Shown: piece by piece, positions 7,051 through 15,807 of the stretch
Numbering within the stretch: the stretch's first letter is position 1
How the letters are laid out: every line of letters starts with the position of its first letter
Assembly: GCA_029862745.1 (NCBI GenBank)
Contig: JAOTWS010000001.1
Span: forward strand, 1 to 64,000
Length of the DNA: 64,000 bases
Direction: 5' to 3'
Origin: Nitrosopumilus sp.
GTDB taxonomy: Archaea; Thermoproteota; Nitrososphaeria; Nitrososphaerales; Nitrosopumilaceae
The notes under the pieces: model-generated
Told to the model about the DNA's origin: nothing
The model's database searches: none
What the model saw: only the letters and a program-made list of their open reading frames with translations
Position numbers and translations under genes: made by a program

Positions 7051-7608
7051 TTATTTTTCTAATCCCTTTTTCTTATCAAAGGTATATACCCCATCTAAAA
7101 ATACTCTATGATCTTTGTTTTTGACTTTAGTTTTTAGTTCAATATTCGCAGCTGTTTGTGTGATGTCTGTCCATACTTCTCCGGTAAGTATGACGTCTTC
7201 TCCTTTTGGAACCACTTTAGTATTTCCAACAATATGTGTTACTCTTGATGCACGCTCTCCTTGGAAATTCTCAATCAAAATTTTCTTTCCTTCAACTTTT
7301 ACTGTAATTGGAAAGTGAGCATACACAACTTTCATTTTAATTGTATATCCATCAATTAGACCTTCACAAAGATTTCTAATGATTGATCTTGCAGTGTGTA
7401 AAATCGCATAATCTTTTTTTCTATTCCCAATTGATTTTAACAACACTTTACCTTCTACTATCTCTATGTTGACTGGAATATTGCGGAAACTTTTGTGAGT
7501 TTTGCCTAAGGGACCAACAAACATCAACATATGTTTGTTCAATGTGATTGTTACACCTTCTGGTATTGCTACCTCGTCTTGAAATTTCTCGAGTTGATTA
7601 GTAGACAT
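7051..7608 (-). CDS. rpl6: 50S ribosomal protein L6 (uL6)
   Basis: 185 residues, the normal archaeal length. Two alpha/beta repeats are visible, the first with EGVTITLNKHMLMFVGPLGK and the second with YAHFPITVKVEGKKILIENF then ERASRVTHIVGNTKV. It binds 23S rRNA near the sarcin-ricin loop. The start overlaps the S8 stop by 11 bases, so the two are coupled. Confidence 0.95.
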   Translation of the reverse strand: MSTNQLEKFQDEVAIPEGVTITLNKHMLMFVGPLGKTHKSFRNIPVNIEIVEGKVLLKSIGNRKKDYAILHTARSIIRNLCEGLIDGYTIKMKVVYAHFPITVKVEGKKILIENFQGERASRVTHIVGNTKVVPKGEDVILTGEVWTDITQTAANIELKTKVKNKDHRVFLDGVYTFDKKKGLEK

Positions 7609-7990
7609 ATCCTATCAAAAATCCTCCAATTCCTTTTTCTGCCGCTTCATGGTGAGACATTACTCCTTGATTTGTCGTAACAAGAAGCATTCCTCTATCA
7701 TATGCTGGCAAGTATTGTTGCTCCCAATTATTATATTCATCATTTTTCACTTTAAATCTTGGTGAAATTGCTCCACATTTTGTAACTTTAGCCAATAATT
7801 TGATTTTAAATTTTCCACCTCTTTTGTCGTCAATATGCTCAAATTCTCCAATATACCCTGACTTTTGGAGTGTTTTTAATACCTCAATTCCAAGTTTTGA
7901 TGTTGGAAGGATTATACATTCTTGTTTTCTTCGTGCTTCATTGTTGTAAATTGTGACAAATAGATTTGCTAAAATGTTAGTTGCTGGCAT
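7598..7990 (-). CDS. rps8: 30S ribosomal protein S8 (uS8)
   Basis: 130 residues, full length for archaeal S8. N-terminal NILANLFVTIYNNEARRKQE and the C-terminal signature LLVTTNQGVMSHHEAAEKGI-GG (S8 family end with the MSHHEA motif) identify it. It binds the central domain of 16S rRNA. Preceded by S14 with a 6-base gap and overlaps L6. Confidence 0.95.
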   Translation of the reverse strand: MPATNILANLFVTIYNNEARRKQECIILPTSKLGIEVLKTLQKSGYIGEFEHIDDKRGGKFKIKLLAKVTKCGAISPRFKVKNDEYNNWEQQYLPAYDRGMLLVTTNQGVMSHHEAAEKGIGGFLIGYVY

Positions 7991-7996
7991 GATATC

Positions 7997-8176
7997 TCAA
8001 TTATTTTTCCTGAACCCTAAAGATGTTGCTACTTCTCTGAAGCATCGTCTACATAACATTAAATCATATTTTTGAATAACTGCAGTATAATCTCCGCATC
8101 TTTTACACCATTTTGATCCTCTGCCGAAATCATGTTTTTTTCTTCCCGTAACCTCATATGATCTGTCTTTTGCCAT
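7997..8176 (-). CDS. rps14: 30S ribosomal protein S14 (uS14, zinc type)
   Basis: 59 residues: starts MAKDRSYEVTGRKKHDFGRG and carries CKRC (about residues 24-27) and CRRC (about 42-45), the zinc-binding archaeal/eukaryotic S14 form, ending FREVATSLGFRKNN. Start fixed by the TAATG overlap with the L5 stop (one shared base). It lies in the canonical place between L5 and S8. Confidence 0.95.
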   Translation of the reverse strand: MAKDRSYEVTGRKKHDFGRGSKWCKRCGDYTAVIQKYDLMLCRRCFREVATSLGFRKNN

Positions 8177-8697
8177 TATGTTACTGTCACTCCAAACTCT
8201 TTTGTTAGATAATCTTTTGCTTCTTTACTTGAAATGACATGTGTTTTACCAACTCTTGCTTTATGTTTACTTCTACTTCTAATGTTATACCCAGGTCTGG
8301 TTAGTGTTATTGAAATTCCTAATCCTAGTATTCCTATTTGGGGATCATATTTTACACCTGGAATATCTATGTGTTCTTTTATGCCAAATGAAAAGTTTCC
8401 AAAATTATCGAATGATTTACCGTTGACTGTGTTTCCTTTAGCTTCTAGTAATCTTTTCAATAATGCAACTGCATCATCTCCACGAATTGTGACTGCTACT
8501 CCTATTGGCTCTCCTTTTCTTACTCCCCAGTCTCTCTGTGTCTCTTTTGCATTACGTGCAGAAGATTTTTTTCCTGAAATCTCATCTAGTGCTTTTCTTG
8601 CAATATTTATGACATCTCCAGATTTTCCAACACCCATGTTGAGAACAACTTTGTCTAATGATATTTTTTTCATAGAGGATTCTGTTACTTGAGACAT
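8176..8697 (-). CDS. rpl5: 50S ribosomal protein L5 (uL5)
   Basis: 173 residues, typical archaeal length. Family motifs include KVVLNMGVGKSGD near the N-terminus, the RKGEPIGVAVTIRG loop and IPGVKYDPQIGILGLGISIT before a basic tail (RSRSKHKARVGK). L5 contacts 5S rRNA. Starts four bases after the S4e stop and overlaps S14 by one base. Confidence 0.95.
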   Translation of the reverse strand: MSQVTESSMKKISLDKVVLNMGVGKSGDVINIARKALDEISGKKSSARNAKETQRDWGVRKGEPIGVAVTIRGDDAVALLKRLLEAKGNTVNGKSFDNFGNFSFGIKEHIDIPGVKYDPQIGILGLGISITLTRPGYNIRSRSKHKARVGKTHVISSKEAKDYLTKEFGVTVT

Positions 8698-8701
8698 ATT
8701 A

Positions 8702-9418
8702 TCACTTTAATTGAATTATTGGTTCCTCTTTACCTATTGGCATTATGATGTCAGCTGGGATTTCGATTTTTTTATCACTTAGAGCAAGAATTATTCTTTT
8801 TGGAAGGTTAAATGTTCCTTCTTCTATGGTTTCTATTTTGCCAATCTGACCTGCATTATTACCTCGTGTAACTAACCCTTGACTACCTTCTTCTAATTTT
8901 ATTATTTCAAGAATTTTTACATCTGGAATTCGTATCAAACATGTATCACCAACATTGACTTTATTTTCTGAAATTATTGAACGACCATCATGGAACCCTA
9001 TTTGTAATCTTCCTTTGTTGATTGTAGTCTTACTAACAACCCTAACTAGTTTTTTTAATTTTTCTGATTCTTTAATCTTTATTGGTTTTAGAAGCTTTTC
9101 TTCTGTTGGAACTAGACGATAAATATCTGAAACATTTTCTAATTCAATAACATCCATTAATCCAATTGCATGGTGAAGTGATTTCCTTACTACTCCGTCA
9201 ATCTTTACTTTACCTGTGTAAATTGTACTTTTTGCTTCTCTAAGACTTGTTACAATTTTTAACATATCTCTTAGAAATACTGCTGCTGGTACGGCATGAC
9301 TCTTTTTGTGTGGGCCTGGTTTTACTGTAATTACAAATCGTTTATCTTTTCTGGTGATTCCCCAGAACTGTGGTGCCATTTGGCGTTTGAGTTTTTTACT
9401 TCCTGCGATACTTACCAT
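8702..9418 (-). CDS. rps4e: 30S ribosomal protein S4e (eS4)
   Basis: 238 residues, within the archaeal range. Opening GSKKLKRQMAPQFWGITRKD and the GPHKKSHAVPAAVFLRDML motif are the S4e signature; an S4-like RNA-binding segment (TGKVKIDGVVRK) and a C-terminal KOW-type segment (GLVTRGNNAGQIGKI) follow. Archaeal/eukaryotic-only protein in its usual place between L24 and L5. Its stop shares one base with none, but its start shares base 9418 with the L24 end. Confidence 0.95.
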   Translation of the reverse strand: MVSIAGSKKLKRQMAPQFWGITRKDKRFVITVKPGPHKKSHAVPAAVFLRDMLKIVTSLREAKSTIYTGKVKIDGVVRKSLHHAIGLMDVIELENVSDIYRLVPTEEKLLKPIKIKESEKLKKLVRVVSKTTINKGRLQIGFHDGRSIISENKVNVGDTCLIRIPDVKILEIIKLEEGSQGLVTRGNNAGQIGKIETIEEGTFNLPKRIILALSDKKIEIPADIIMPIGKEEPIIQLK

Positions 9419-9819
9419 TATTTATTTACCTCATTCTTGTCTTTATCTATAGCTTTTGTCTGTTTTGTTGGATCTTTTCGTTCTAATCTTGAAATTCGCC
9501 ATTTGTCATCTGTGTTTAGTGACGTAACTACTAAATTAGATGTATGAATATGTACATCAAATTTATCCCCTTTAGTTTTTTCTTTCTTTACTCCTTCTAT
9601 TGCAACACTGTTTTTCTGTGTTGATACTTTAGATACTTTACCTTCCACTCCTTTGAATTCACCTCTAAGTATCTTTACACTATCGCCCTCAATTACACGT
9701 ATACTTCTTTTTCCATATTTTTTATAAAGTTCTTTTGATAACGCACTACCTAATTGTTTACTTCGTGTTTGGAAAGTTGCTTGATAAATCAAATTGTTAC
9801 GCATTTTTGTTGGCTTCAT
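9418..9819 (-). CDS. rpl24: 50S ribosomal protein L24 (uL24)
   Basis: 133 residues. A KOW motif ([20 protein letters not shown], about residues 43-62) with the following [14 protein letters not shown] strand identifies L24. The N-terminal [19 protein letters not shown] is the archaeal extension. The C-terminal acidic/basic tail is a little longer than average. Confidence 0.93.
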   Translation of the reverse strand: MKPTKMRNNLIYQATFQTRSKQLGSALSKELYKKYGKRSIRVIEGDSVKILRGEFKGVEGKVSKVSTQKNSVAIEGVKKEKTKGDKFDVHIHTSNLVVTSLNTDDKWRISRLERKDPTKQTKAIDKDKNEVNK

Positions 9820-9822
9820 TTT

Positions 9823-10245
9823 TTATACCACCATTGATGCCAAGTTAGCTACTCTTGGCCATTTTTCTGAAGCTTCTGCAGCAACTGGTCCTTTAATGTC
9901 TGTTCCTTTAGTTTCTCCTTCTGGTGTAATCAAAACTGCTGCATTATCCTCAAAACAAACTCTCACGCCATTTAGTCTTCTAACTGCATATTTTTGTCTA
10001 ATTATTACTGCACCATAAACCTGTTTTCTAAGCTCTGCTGGTCCTTTCTTGACTACAACATTACAAAAGTCGCCTACTGATGCAGCAGCCAATCTTGATG
10101 TTCTAGTGTGATGTCTTGGAACATTGATTATTTCTAAAATTTTAGCCCCTGAATTATCGGCACACACTATGTTTGCGCCTATTGGAATTGATCTTGTCAC
10201 ATATGGTCTAAATTCTTCTACTCCTTTACCTGCCTGCTTTGCCAT
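9823..10245 (-). CDS. rpl14: 50S ribosomal protein L14 (uL14)
   Basis: 140 residues. Signature stretch GANIVCADNSGAKILEIINV followed by SVGDFCNVVVKKGPAELRK and VRVCFEDNAAVLITPEG. L14 lies at the subunit interface next to S17 partners. It shares its first base with the S17 stop, an operon-type overlap. Confidence 0.96.
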   Translation of the reverse strand: MAKQAGKGVEEFRPYVTRSIPIGANIVCADNSGAKILEIINVPRHHTRTSRLAAASVGDFCNVVVKKGPAELRKQVYGAVIIRQKYAVRRLNGVRVCFEDNAAVLITPEGETKGTDIKGPVAAEASEKWPRVANLASMVV

Positions 10246-10568
10246 TATACTTTAACCTCCACAACTACATATGACACTGATTTTGATATTGGTCTGCATT
10301 CTGCAGTCAATACATGATCTCCCGACTCAACATCTATGCAACCTGGAACATGTGCGTGAATTGTACTTGTACCTCTTGCATATCTTTTGAACTTACTAAA
10401 ATAGATTGGTGAATCTTTCTCTAATGTAATAGTCTGCCTTGCTTTATTTCCAGTTACTTTACCGTCAAAAAGTTTACCTCTTATTGATAGACCGCCATGG
10501 AATGGACAATGTTTGTCCTCGCATTCTCTTGATGGTTCTTTAACCTTTAACCCTATATCTCTAGTCAT
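10245..10568 (-). CDS. rps17: 30S ribosomal protein S17 (uS17)
   Basis: 107 residues, archaeal type. DKHCPFHGGLSIRGKLFDGK is the extended archaeal N-terminus, followed by the OB-fold region with PIYFSKFKRYARGTSTIHAH and the VESGDHVLTAECRPISKS end (S17 motif GD.V...ECRP.SK). Overlaps the RNase P component gene by 8 bases. Confidence 0.95.
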   Translation of the reverse strand: MTRDIGLKVKEPSRECEDKHCPFHGGLSIRGKLFDGKVTGNKARQTITLEKDSPIYFSKFKRYARGTSTIHAHVPGCIDVESGDHVLTAECRPISKSVSYVVVEVKV

Positions 10569-10830
10569 GTCTTACTCCAATCCTGTCAAATGGCCTTTTT
10601 GTAATTTTGGAACCATTTACAACTACGTCATTTCCATCTATTGAAAACTTCCAATTGTTGGTCTCTTTTGCAATTAATTTTATTCCCTTTTGTGTATTTA
10701 TTGTAAACATTGATTTTGTTTCGTTGATGATTCTTCCATTTAATCCTATGACTTGAGGATTAGTTGACTTTACGATCTCTGTGTTCAATCCTATGAATTC
10801 ATGTGCTGTAATGTTATCTGCTGTGATCAT
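10561..10830 (-). CDS. rnp1: RNase P protein component 1 (Rpp29/Pop4)
   Basis: 89 residues: Sm-like fold with HEFIGLNTEIVKSTNPQVIG, GLNGRIINETKSMFTI and the C-terminal GSKITKRPFDRIGV, typical of archaeal Rnp1/Rpp29. It helps RNase P RNA to mature tRNA 5' ends. Between L29 and S17 is the conserved archaeal position; overlaps both neighbours (4 and 8 bases). Confidence 0.93.
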   Translation of the reverse strand: MITADNITAHEFIGLNTEIVKSTNPQVIGLNGRIINETKSMFTINTQKGIKLIAKETNNWKFSIDGNDVVVNGSKITKRPFDRIGVRHD

Positions 10831-11033
10831 TTTTGCTTGCTCATCTCGTTAATTCTAGTTAGCATTCTTGCGATGTCACGACGTAATGGTTTTAGTTTAC
10901 CGCTTTCTTTTCTTAATGTTCCTTTGGCTGCATCTACTCTAAGCTTTGTGAGTTCACCACGTGTATCTTGAACTTTCTTCTTTAGATCTTTTTCATTTAA
11001 TTGTTTGATTGTTTTCATACTAATCCTGGTCAT
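10827..11033 (-). CDS. rpl29: 50S ribosomal protein L29 (uL29)
   Basis: 68 residues, two-helix protein: [20 protein letters not shown] then [20 protein letters not shown] and the terminal [13 protein letters not shown]. It lies at the peptide exit tunnel and contacts L23. The ATG overlaps the S3 stop as ATGA. An internal ATG at 11018 is possible, but the overlap favours 11033. Confidence 0.93.
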   Translation of the reverse strand: MTRISMKTIKQLNEKDLKKKVQDTRGELTKLRVDAAKGTLRKESGKLKPLRRDIARMLTRINEMSKQK

Positions 11034-11785
11034 TTGAATCTAGCCTCTTCTTCTTCCATTGTTTCAAGCTCTTTCATTTTTTCAGCTTCAATTGCAATTT
11101 GTTCTGATTCTGTTCTTGCCTTTACCTCTGCTGCTGTTTCATCTCTCATTTTACCTGTATCTTTATCTTTGATTTGCTTCAATTTCTTTACTTTTGCTAC
11201 TTTCATTTCAAATTCTGGAACCAATTTTTCATTCCTTGCAATTCTAATTCTAATCCCAATTAACCCCATAGCAGTTTTAACATGTGCAATATCTTCGTCC
11301 ACAATTACTTCCGCATGATGCCCTGCTCTTGGTAAAATTCCTGCGGTATGTTTTTCAAACGCCGAACGATCCCCTCTAAGTTTTCCAGAGATTGTTATTT
11401 GAACTCCCATTGCACCACCTTCCATTATTTGTTTTAATGTCCACATTGTTGCTCTTCTAAATGCAGTACCTCTTTCTAGATGTGATGCCATTCTATTACA
11501 CATTACGCTAGGAGCTAATTCGGGTTTATCAATTTCAACTACTGATATCTGGGGATTTTTTAATCCAAAGTCTGTTGTAAGTTTATCTGTAAGAGATCTG
11601 ATTCCAGAACCTTTTCTTCCGATTACAATCCCTGGTCGTGTTACATGTAATGCAACTCTTGTTCCAACTGGTGTTTTTGAAATCTCTGCATGTGAGAAAC
11701 CTGCATCTTTGATTGCTTCTCTGAGATAATCTCTAAGTAACATCATATTGTAGTTATCTTTAATTACATTTTTGACTGCTGACAT
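11030..11785 (-). CDS. rps3: 30S ribosomal protein S3 (uS3)
   Basis: 251 residues. N-terminal KH domain with [20 protein letters not shown] (GxxG loop IGRKGSG), then the C-terminal domain with [17 protein letters not shown] and [18 protein letters not shown] charged, Glu/Lys-rich C-terminal tail (about residues 205-251) is longer than in bacteria. S3 forms part of the mRNA entry site. L22 precedes it by 2 bases. Confidence 0.96.
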   Translation of the reverse strand: MSAVKNVIKDNYNMMLLRDYLREAIKDAGFSHAEISKTPVGTRVALHVTRPGIVIGRKGSGIRSLTDKLTTDFGLKNPQISVVEIDKPELAPSVMCNRMASHLERGTAFRRATMWTLKQIMEGGAMGVQITISGKLRGDRSAFEKHTAGILPRAGHHAEVIVDEDIAHVKTAMGLIGIRIRIARNEKLVPEFEMKVAKVKKLKQIKDKDTGKMRDETAAEVKARTESEQIAIEAEKMKELETMEEEEARFK

Positions 11786-11787
11786 TA

Positions 11788-12246
11788 CTAAATCTCCTGT
11801 GCCACCAATTCTAAGTGTGTTAAAACATTATTCTTGGGTGTTGCTCTGCCCATTGCCCTTGGTGTAAATCTTTTTACAATCACACCTTTGTGAACTGTTG
11901 CATTAATGATTCTTAATCTATCTAAATCCATTCCTTTGTATTCTGCATTTGATTCTAAATTGTCTAAAACCTTGATGAATTCTTTTGCTGTCTTTTGTGG
12001 ATAACGTCCAGACATCATACCTGGATCTGATTTATGTCCTACTTGGTTTTTATATCTTCTAAATGCAACAGCTCTTCTTTTGTTGATTACTGCATGAAGA
12101 TAATCTCTTGCTTTTTCAATATGAAGTCCTTTAATTGATACAGCTACTTCACGTGCATGTTTATGTGAAATATTCTTCTCTCTCACTGAAGAGCGTACAT
12201 GACGAGTTGTATCATAGTTTTGGAATGCATAATTGAATCTACCCAT
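11788..12246 (-). CDS. rpl22: 50S ribosomal protein L22 (uL22)
   Basis: 152 residues from the ATG at 12246 ([12 protein letters not shown]); a GTG at 12255 is in frame and overlaps the S19 stop but lacks support in the family. Signature: [20 protein letters not shown] at the start and the C-terminal beta-hairpin ending [15 protein letters not shown], which lines the exit tunnel. Confidence 0.93.
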   Translation of the reverse strand: MGRFNYAFQNYDTTRHVRSSVREKNISHKHAREVAVSIKGLHIEKARDYLHAVINKRRAVAFRRYKNQVGHKSDPGMMSGRYPQKTAKEFIKVLDNLESNAEYKGMDLDRLRIINATVHKGVIVKRFTPRAMGRATPKNNVLTHLELVAQEI

Positions 12247-12251
12247 AATGA

Positions 12252-12647
12252 TCACTTTAGTGGCACATAGAGACTGGATCTTGATGCACCTACACCTGGT
12301 GCACCATGTGAAACTCTCTTGTTTGTTATGACATATTCTCCCAGATAATGCCCAATCATTTCTGATGTAATTGCAACTGGACGAAATTCTTTTCCTGAGA
12401 AAACATTTACCGTAACACCTACCATGTATGGCAGAACTATCAAATCTCTTACATGTGTTTTGATAGGATTTTTTACTTTACCTGCTTTTGCAGATTTTAT
12501 TTCTTCAATCAATTTTCTTTTTCCATCATTAATCCCTCTAGTAAGTGATCTTCTTTGTCTTGAATTGAATAATAAGAATAACTTCTCTAATGATAAACTA
12601 TCTAATTCCTCTTTTGGAATACCTCTGTATAAAAATTCTTTAACCAT
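12252..12647 (-). CDS. rps19: 30S ribosomal protein S19 (uS19)
   Basis: 131 residues. Archaeal N-terminal extension (EFLYRGIPKEELDSLSLEKL) and the S19 signature KEFRPVAITSEMIGHYLGEY with the end HGAPGVGASRSSLYVPLK. It is separated from L23 by 44 bases; L2, which normally lies here, is missing. Confidence 0.95.
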   Translation of the reverse strand: MVKEFLYRGIPKEELDSLSLEKLFLLFNSRQRRSLTRGINDGKRKLIEEIKSAKAGKVKNPIKTHVRDLIVLPYMVGVTVNVFSGKEFRPVAITSEMIGHYLGEYVITNKRVSHGAPGVGASRSSLYVPLK

Positions 12648-12691
12648 TTCTCTTCTTCTCCTTTAATGTACTTCGAGTTTTATGGTCCATA

Positions 12692-12958
12692 TTATAGCAT
12701 TCCTATCTTAGTTGCTAAGTCTCTTGCTTTTTCTGTATTCTCAAACTGAACAAATGCTTTTTTGCCGTAAATTGTTCTTGCTGTGTTTACTTTGATTACT
12801 TTTTCTTTGTATAATGTACTCACTGCTTCTGCAATTTCTGGCTTTTTCGCTGAAATTTCTACAATAAAACAAATTTTACTCTCGTTTTCTACCATCGCAA
12901 ATGTCTTCTCTGTGATATATGGTTTGACTATGATCTTCATTGCTTGATCTATATTCAT
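12692..12958 (-). CDS. rpl23: 50S ribosomal protein L23 (uL23)
   Basis: 88 residues, normal archaeal size. VKPYITEKTFAMVENESKIC then KPEIAEAVSTLYKEKVIKVN and the terminal GKKAFVQFENTEKARDLATK. L23 sits at the exit tunnel and docks SRP. The start overlaps the L4 stop by four bases. Confidence 0.95.
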   Translation of the reverse strand: MNIDQAMKIIVKPYITEKTFAMVENESKICFIVEISAKKPEIAEAVSTLYKEKVIKVNTARTIYGKKAFVQFENTEKARDLATKIGML

Positions 12959-13767
12959 TTTGTTTTCACCATAACTTCTAGATGTGTTGACTTAATTTTT
13001 CCAATTTCTTCTAGTGCAGATTTGGAATATACGGTTAATCTAATTGGATGCGAACCTGGGGCAAGATCCAATACACTCAGATCTTTTGCATTCTTGACTT
13101 CCACTCCTGGAATTGCACCTATTGCTTTGTTTAATTTTGAAGAATCTGATGTTACAAATAAAACGCTTTTTCCAACTTTCTTACTTCGTCCTCTCAATCT
13201 TGATTGCCCTGAACGTGATTTTCTAGATTCTAATCTGTTAATGTCTTGTGTTAATTTTAAAGATTCTAATATTTTAAACATTTCACTTGTTTTTGAAATT
13301 GATTCTATATCATTGGATATTATAATCGGGAATGATTCTATGCCCTCTATTTTGTGGCCTCTTAATTCTATTAGCTCTTTTGATGCTGTTGCTGCAATTG
13401 CAGAACATAATGCTAACTTGTTTTCTTTTCTGTTTAATTTTTTATGAATTACTTTATCTACAATTGGTGGATGTGCTTGTCTTCCTCCTCTAGTTGATGC
13501 AACCTCTGCACCTTGACCTTGTCTTCCACCACCACCACCACGCATTCTAGCAACACGTGAAACACCTTGACCTGTTGGTGGATCATTAGAGTCTGCCACT
13601 ACATCCATACCGGCATTTGGTTTTCTTCCTTGTGGTTGAAATTTATGTGATGTTAAATTAGTGAATGCTTTATGAATTAAATCTCTTCTAAACGGTGTTG
13701 CAAATATTTGTGGGAGTTCTATTTCGCCATCTTTTGTTCCAGTTGTTGTGTATACTGACGCTTTCAT
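12955..13767 (-). CDS. rpl4: 50S ribosomal protein L4 (uL4)
   Basis: 270 residues, archaeal length. The extended loop is visible as GVSRVARMRGGGGGRQGQGA followed by TRGGRQAHPP, which reaches into the exit tunnel; SRKSRSGQSRLRGRSKKVGK is the second conserved basic segment. It shares one base with the L3 stop. Confidence 0.96.
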   Translation of the reverse strand: MKASVYTTTGTKDGEIELPQIFATPFRRDLIHKAFTNLTSHKFQPQGRKPNAGMDVVADSNDPPTGQGVSRVARMRGGGGGRQGQGAEVASTRGGRQAHPPIVDKVIHKKLNRKENKLALCSAIAATASKELIELRGHKIEGIESFPIIISNDIESISKTSEMFKILESLKLTQDINRLESRKSRSGQSRLRGRSKKVGKSVLFVTSDSSKLNKAIGAIPGVEVKNAKDLSVLDLAPGSHPIRLTVYSKSALEEIGKIKSTHLEVMVKTK

Positions 13768-14759
13768 TAGATAACTACCTCTAAAATATTTGGTTTAGTA
13801 ATTTTTGCTGGTGCATTCCTGATTTGACTCCTAAGTTTAATTAATCTTCTATATGTTCCAGGAACTGAACCCTTTAAAATAATGAAATCTCCTTTAACTA
13901 ATCCGAAGTGCTTGTATCCGCCATCGGGGTTAATTTTGATTTCACTGTTATCTGTATTTCCCATCACCATGATTCTTTTATCATATTCTGTTCTTTGATG
14001 GAATCCCATTTGTCCTGCTCTTGGTACTGTATACATGACACTTTGTGGAGATATTGGACCAAGTGAACCAACCTCTCTTACTGTCTTTCTTGATTTATGT
14101 TGTTTCTTTTTTACACCCCACCTTTGAATTACACCTTGCCATCCTTTACCTTTAGTAATTGCTGCTACATCAACTGTTGTGCCAGTTTCAAAAATCTGAT
14201 CAATTTTGATTTCTTTTCCAAGTAATTCTTTTACATGAGTGAATTGTTTTTGAATATTTCCACCACTTACTAAAGCTTCAAAAATATATGGTTTTTTCTG
14301 TGCTAATCCTGCTGCGCGTGGTGATACTGCAACTATTGCAAATATCTCTTTAATTTTGCTCAATCTTTTTTCTGCATTTTCAATTGAACCTTCTATGTTT
14401 TTAATTGTAATTTCTTTTGCAATGTTTTTTGGAATATCTTCTGCATAGACATTAAATTCTGCATGTGCACCGTAATGGTCTTTTGAATATCCTCTTACTC
14501 CTAAAATTAGTACAGGTGGTGTTACTAAGACAGTACCTAGACTCACAAGTTGTTTTCCTGCATTAGGTACTTTGTCACGATCATCAATGGTTACCAATTG
14601 AACACATCCTGCTTTGAATCCACAATGTGCTAAAATTTTTGGCTCTTCTACATCTAGTTTTGGCCATGATCTAATTCTTGCTTCCATACTCTTTGCACGT
14701 ATTCTAGGAGAATATGCAAGACTTCCTCTACGTGGTTGATGATATTTTCTAGCACCCAT
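13767..14759 (-). CDS. rpl3: 50S ribosomal protein L3 (uL3)
   Basis: 330 residues, typical archaeal/eukaryotic L3. N-terminal YHQPRRGSLAYSPRIRAKS, the core KGKGWQGVIQRWGVKKKQHK and TVPRAGQMGFHQRTEYDKRI identify it; L3 is an early assembly protein near the peptidyl transferase centre. First gene of the leftward ribosomal operon. A TATA-like GTTTAATA lies about 40 bases upstream of the ATG. Confidence 0.96.
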   Translation of the reverse strand: MGARKYHQPRRGSLAYSPRIRAKSMEARIRSWPKLDVEEPKILAHCGFKAGCVQLVTIDDRDKVPNAGKQLVSLGTVLVTPPVLILGVRGYSKDHYGAHAEFNVYAEDIPKNIAKEITIKNIEGSIENAEKRLSKIKEIFAIVAVSPRAAGLAQKKPYIFEALVSGGNIQKQFTHVKELLGKEIKIDQIFETGTTVDVAAITKGKGWQGVIQRWGVKKKQHKSRKTVREVGSLGPISPQSVMYTVPRAGQMGFHQRTEYDKRIMVMGNTDNSEIKINPDGGYKHFGLVKGDFIILKGSVPGTYRRLIKLRSQIRNAPAKITKPNILEVVI

Positions 14760-14852
14760 GAATAAAATCGAACACCGATTTCCCTCTATTAAACTATGTG
14801 AGACATCGTTAACCTCTAAAAAAATACTAGTTAACCATCTATCTCTAATTTA

Positions 14853-14963
14853 TCAAGGATTTGTAAATTCTGAAATTGAATCCCAAATTGTTATTGCACC
14901 AAGGATGATTCCAAAAACACCAAGACCAATAGCAAATAGTAGGAAATTTTTTTTTTCTTGCAT
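14853..14963 (-). CDS. Single-helix membrane microprotein (36 aa)
   Basis: Starts MQEKKNFLLFAIGLGVFGII and continues with a Gly-rich hydrophobic helix, then TIWDSISEFTNP. One transmembrane segment with a short basic inside end. The start lies 2 bases after the stop of the DUF171 methyltransferase gene, so the two are cotranscribed. No family recognised. Confidence 0.6.
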   Translation of the reverse strand: MQEKKNFLLFAIGLGVFGIILGAITIWDSISEFTNP

Positions 14964-14964
14964 A

Positions 14965-15777
14965 TTATGATGTATTTTGAGCATTAATAATTGCTAATGT
15001 TCCAAGTAAAGCTTCTTCTAAACGAACAGTTTCAGTAGCCTGATTGGGGAAAAAATTTAATGTTTTTGCGTTTTGTATGTTTCTCATTTTCCCTCCAATA
15101 ATTTCATGGACTCCTTTCTCAGGAGATCCAAATACTATCAGTACTGGTTGATCTGACTTTGTATATTTGGCAATCTGTTCCTTCGTTGCAGTTTTTCCTT
15201 TTCTAGATGTGATTATTATACTTCCTTTCCAATCTGCTAAAATGGAATATAGGTTTGATCTCTCTTTAACTACATACCCCCAATATTTTGGAGCTTCATT
15301 CCTGTCAATTTCTTTTACTGATAATTTGGGATATCCTTCTTTGAATTGCAATGTAACTCTTTTTCCAATTGGAGTTTTGCCAAAAAATGGTATGAGTTGA
15401 TTAATTCCAACATCAACAAATTTTTTCCCTTTTATGCTTATCACAATTCCTTCTCTAACATCTCCTGCGATAATTTTTTTTGGATTTGCTGGAGTGATAT
15501 GGCTAGGAATTTTTAGTGGATGTAATACTCCTGCAAATTTTAAATCATTCATCTTTGTAAATAATCGTCTTCTCAAAAATTGTGGCGTTTCTAAATATTT
15601 TAAAATCATAACCATTAAACTTCCATCATTTTTGTTACTCCCTTCTTGATACACATAGATTGTATCGATTTTAAAAATTGCACAAGATCTAGCAAGAACT
15701 GAAATTTTTCTTGTCTTATCTATCTTTAGTGATTCATCTGATAATGCAGAATCAGGAATAGCTACAGATAATTTCAA
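14965..15777 (-). CDS. DUF171/SPOUT-type putative RNA methyltransferase
   Basis: 270 residues. KLSVAIPDSALSDESLKIDK at the N-terminus, FLRRRLFTKMNDLKFAGVLH and PLKIPSHI in the middle, and the SPOUT-like end LIVFGSPEKGVHEII match the archaeal DUF171 family, related to human SPOUT1/C9orf114. An OB-like insert (about residues 100-160) is part of this family. The fold implies SAM-dependent RNA methylation; the target site is unknown. It lies between psmA and the ribosomal operon, same strand. Confidence 0.85.
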   Translation of the reverse strand: MKLSVAIPDSALSDESLKIDKTRKISVLARSCAIFKIDTIYVYQEGSNKNDGSLMVMILKYLETPQFLRRRLFTKMNDLKFAGVLHPLKIPSHITPANPKKIIAGDVREGIVISIKGKKFVDVGINQLIPFFGKTPIGKRVTLQFKEGYPKLSVKEIDRNEAPKYWGYVVKERSNLYSILADWKGSIIITSRKGKTATKEQIAKYTKSDQPVLIVFGSPEKGVHEIIGGKMRNIQNAKTLNFFPNQATETVRLEEALLGTLAIINAQNTS

Positions 15778-15807
15778 TGTAATTTAATCTCCTTAAACAC
15801 TCCACGA

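Noticed and set aside
8234-8692. 152-codon frame opposite rpl5
   Set aside because: Exact shadow of a certain ribosomal gene; codon use is that of an antisense frame.
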